Shown here: positions 4,538-7,096 of the stretch, piece by piece
Position numbering within the stretch: position 1 is the first letter of the stretch
Layout: each line of letters opens with the position of its first letter
From: Candidatus Endonucleibacter bathymodioli
Lineage (GTDB): Bacteria; Pseudomonadota; Gammaproteobacteria; Pseudomonadales; Endozoicomonadaceae
Direction: 5' to 3'
Assembly: GCA_030674915.1 (NCBI GenBank)
Contig: JASXSV010000046.1
Span: forward strand, 1-7,096
Length of the DNA stretch: 7,096 bases
The notes under the pieces: model-generated
Database searches by the model: none
The model's input: the letters and a program-made list of their open reading frames with translations, nothing else
What the model was told of the DNA's origin: nothing
Translations under genes and position numbers: made by a program

Positions 4538-7072
4538 TTAAGCCTTTGCCTCTTTTTGTCGGTCTAGAAACAACTGTCCCTGTATTGAAATATCAAGACA
4601 TTCAGATAGTTTTTGTTTGTCTTTATACGTTACAGGGAACATATAAGTATGTTGTATTACAAGTTCACGAAGTATGCGTGTACAAACAGCATTATTAGAC
4701 AAAGCTTTAGAGACCTTTTTTATTTCATCAATATCAATACTCTTATCAAAGTGCATTGATATTGCTTTGTTGAGCAAAATGATAGCAGGTGTCCCCTCTT
4801 GTTTTTCAAGTTGTTCATAGATTTCATGTGCTTCTTTTGATCCTATAGCAGACGCTATTTTTCTAATAACTCCATTTATAACACCATATGTGATTTGTAG
4901 AAAAGCTGTTTCCGCCATTTTATGAACCTGTTCATCAGTAAGGTTAGGGTGCTCATATAAATGCTCCTCTATTGATTTAACAACTTCAGATTTTGCCATA
5001 TCACTTAAATTTATGAAGTAATTAAGGAATCGTAGCCCTGTACCTGCCCCTTGCTCCACTAAACTATATAAAGAGTCTCGAGATAAAGATGAATGTCTAT
5101 TTCGTACGATTTGCCCAGCTATTTCCATACCTTTAAAAACCTTGTTAATTTTTGCTAATAAATCATTAGAATCGATTGCGTCATCTTCGGTTTTTTCGTC
5201 TTCCATATTATCAAGACGTTTATTGTGTTTTTTACGCTCTACTGATATTTTTCTTTTCTCCATAACTAGTTTAGGGATTTCAGCTAAAAACTCATCCATA
5301 AACGAAAGTTCACCTTTAGTTAATTTTGTTTTTTCTTCTTCTTCAAATAACTCCATCAGTGTTATTTGAATTTCATCTAATATCCAATCTTCTTTGGTGT
5401 GATGCGTTACAAAAACTAAAATGTTTGCATAGTCTTCTCGATGTAATTCGCGTAATAATGTTTCTACTTCTTTTCTAATTTCATCTGATTTTGAATAACC
5501 CTCCGCAATTTTCTTTGCTACAAAAAAATAAAACAAATACGGGTATTTAAAGTTTATTTTGTTTTCTTTCGTTATTAATATTGAGCTTGATTTTAAATCA
5601 TCTATTACTTTTGATCGATTAATTTTTAAATATTCGGTTTCATATGCATCAAAAAAATCATGAAGCTCGTCTGGGGATAACCCAGTACTATTTTTATATT
5701 GTGACCATGCGAATTCAGTCAATATATTTAAATAACTACTAACATTTTCTTGAGAGACTGATGATTGCCGAAAAGATTGATAAATCAACTCCTGATAGCA
5801 GTGACCATGTGAGGTCAGTTCAAGGTTTTGCTGAGAGTAAGCCTCAAACATTTGCAGCAGCATTAATACATATATAGGCTTGGGTGGAACAATATTTCCT
5901 CGAATAATGGAATCGAGCTTTAATTTTAATTCATCACTTTTTTGATATAACTCTTCATCAGAAATCTGTTCTTCAATGCCTAAAGAAATCCATTTTTTTG
6001 TTATTTCCGATCTTTTTTCATGTCCGAATTTTAGGAGCTCGAAACAAGAATATTCATCAAACTCTTGGATTTCAGGAGCAATATATGAAAATGTCTTGCT
6101 ACCAGTAATTACCATATGGCTATAGTCATTTTTAATTTCGTTAAGAAATTTAGCACGAGACTTTTCATTTATTTTTATATCTGAAAAATCATCTATCAGC
6201 AGAACAATGCGTCTATCTGTAAATTCAACTTCATCAGTATATTGTTTTTTTACTGCTTTTTTTATTACTTTGGCACTATCTGAAGTATTGATTGTTTTCC
6301 CTTCAATATAGATAGGCACTAAACCGTTTTTATATAACTGTTTGAATCCGTATTTAAGCAAACTGGTTTTGCCTTGCTGCTCATCACCAAAAATTAAATA
6401 TTTTGATCTTTTTGAAAGAATATTGGCAAATGATTTTATATGAAATATATCTTTATCGTCATCCACTAGCGATTTTAAATCTGGAACAACAAACACATTC
6501 CCAAGTAAAACTTTACTAACACGCTTATGTGTGAGAAGAATGTCAGTATCTTCCAACCATGCCTGAAATTCATTATGTATTTCAAGATAATCGAGGTTGT
6601 TATATTTTTCAACAAGGACATGTGATCTAGAAAATGTTTCAATAGTAACTCTTAAACTGTTGCATACATCAAGCCAAGCATCATCTTCATCACCCCACTT
6701 CTTTACCGGCAGTGCGTCTTTAGGTAATGCTTGTATTTTAGAAAAAGGAGACCTAGCCCAATCGCAGGATCTTATAATAATTGGTACAACTATAGCCTTT
6801 CTCTTTTCATGCATTTCCATCGCTTTTTGCACTTCCTTATCTGTGCAGTAATCAGAAGCGAGGAAGTCAGAACTAATTAGTAATATAATTATTGTTGAGG
6901 TTAAAAGATTCTGCGATATTTCATGATCCCACTCCTGTCCGGCAATAATTTTTCTATCATGCCACTCCTCAATTAATCCTTCTCTCTTTATTGCAGACAA
7001 ATGATTGCTGAGTTGTAACATATACCCTTCATCTGCGTGAGAGTAGCTTATAAATACTTTATTATTCATCAT
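4538..7072 (-). CDS. TIR-STAND (NACHT-like) NTPase, probable anti-phage defence protein
   Basis: The 844-aa product has three parts. Residues 1-140 form a TIR domain: KVFISYSHADEG at 5-16, EEWHDRKIIAGQEWDHEI at 35-52, and SSDFLASDYCTDKEVQKAM with E80 as the likely catalytic glutamate of NAD-cleaving TIRs. Residues about 200-400 form a STAND P-loop NTPase: Walker A GDEQQGKTS at 229-237, Walker B RRIVLLIDDFSD at 287-298, and a sensor-like VITGSK at 321-326. Residues about 445-530 resemble the winged-helix region following NACHT domains (FKYPYLFYFFVAKKIAEGY). Residues about 535-844 are charged and helical, without TPR, WD or ankyrin repeats, and are probably the sensor. Proteins of this layout sense phage proteins, oligomerise and kill the infected cell by NAD depletion. 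That role is inferred from family knowledge. The start is ATG 7072 or 7069, after AAAGAGAA. It is alone in its cassette. Confidence 0.9.
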   Translation of the reverse strand: MMNNKVFISYSHADEGYMLQLSNHLSAIKREGLIEEWHDRKIIAGQEWDHEISQNLLTSTIIILLISSDFLASDYCTDKEVQKAMEMHEKRKAIVVPIIIRSCDWARSPFSKIQALPKDALPVKKWGDEDDAWLDVCNSLRVTIETFSRSHVLVEKYNNLDYLEIHNEFQAWLEDTDILLTHKRVSKVLLGNVFVVPDLKSLVDDDKDIFHIKSFANILSKRSKYLIFGDEQQGKTSLLKYGFKQLYKNGLVPIYIEGKTINTSDSAKVIKKAVKKQYTDEVEFTDRRIVLLIDDFSDIKINEKSRAKFLNEIKNDYSHMVITGSKTFSYIAPEIQEFDEYSCFELLKFGHEKRSEITKKWISLGIEEQISDEELYQKSDELKLKLDSIIRGNIVPPKPIYVLMLLQMFEAYSQQNLELTSHGHCYQELIYQSFRQSSVSQENVSSYLNILTEFAWSQYKNSTGLSPDELHDFFDAYETEYLKINRSKVIDDLKSSSILITKENKINFKYPYLFYFFVAKKIAEGYSKSDEIRKEVETLLRELHREDYANILVFVTHHTKEDWILDEIQITLMELFEEEEKTKLTKGELSFMDEFLAEIPKLVMEKRKISVERKKHNKRLDNMEDEKTEDDAIDSNDLLAKINKVFKGMEIAGQIVRNRHSSLSRDSLYSLVEQGAGTGLRFLNYFINLSDMAKSEVVKSIEEHLYEHPNLTDEQVHKMAETAFLQITYGVINGVIRKIASAIGSKEAHEIYEQLEKQEGTPAIILLNKAISMHFDKSIDIDEIKKVSKALSNNAVCTRILRELVIQHTYMFPVTYKDKQKLSECLDISIQGQLFLDRQKEAKA

Positions 7073-7096
7073 TTCTCTTTGTCATTTATGTTTTGC

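Noticed and set aside
5142..6851. Plus-strand open frames within the TIR-STAND gene
   Set aside because: They are serine- and phenylalanine-rich antisense shadows of charged helical coding sequence.
1..7096. CRISPR array, tRNA, rRNA or riboswitch
   Set aside because: No regularly spaced direct repeats, tRNA cloverleaf, rRNA stretch or recognisable riboswitch was seen; the repeated motifs are the attC core boxes.

Overview
The window looks like a stretch of a sedentary (chromosomal) integron cassette array from an AT-rich proteobacterium, probably a gammaproteobacterium. This rests on low GC, single-gene cassettes that each carry their own attC site, a CDF transporter, a DUF1275 protein and an IS1182-type transposase relic. 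The species cannot be told from the sequence. No integron integrase (intI) and no attI are visible, so the array's platform lies outside the window, presumably upstream on the minus-strand side (beyond position 7096).

All genes are on the minus strand, so the array reads from high to low coordinates. In that order they are: (1) a large TIR-STAND NTPase resembling bacterial NLR-like anti-phage proteins (7072-4538), followed by attC-1 (4509-4394). (2) A small membrane-anchored or exported protein with a PD-(D/E)XK-nuclease-like core (4360-3905), whose last codons lie inside attC-2 (3923-3836). (3) An 87-aa orphan protein (3787-3524), then attC-3 (3512-3432). (4) An exported c-type cytochrome fused to a YVTN beta-propeller (3389-2148), then attC-4 (2113-2039), whose cassette-distal core triplet is mutated. 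(5) A short CDF-family cation transporter (2019-1411), whose stop codon overlaps a half attC (1411-1388).

The half attC runs directly into the middle of a decayed IS1182-family transposase (about 1388-707). The transposase lacks its N-terminus, has an internal deletion with a frame change, and carries three in-frame stops. The presumed IS right end (near 548) abuts a GTTAGCT heptamer that looks like an attC R' box. A DUF1275 (YoaK-like) membrane protein then starts at a TTG codon (522) and runs off the left edge.

The cassettes do not form a pathway; they look like independently captured functions (phage defence, possible nuclease, respiration or electron transfer, metal export). The four complete attC sites differ in length (75-116 bp) and sequence, but share sub-motifs in two pairs, which suggests capture from more than one source. 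The points most worth a second look are a defence-type TIR-STAND in an unusually large cassette, a cytochrome/propeller fusion in a cassette, the nuclease-like orphan, and the IS-in-attC scar.
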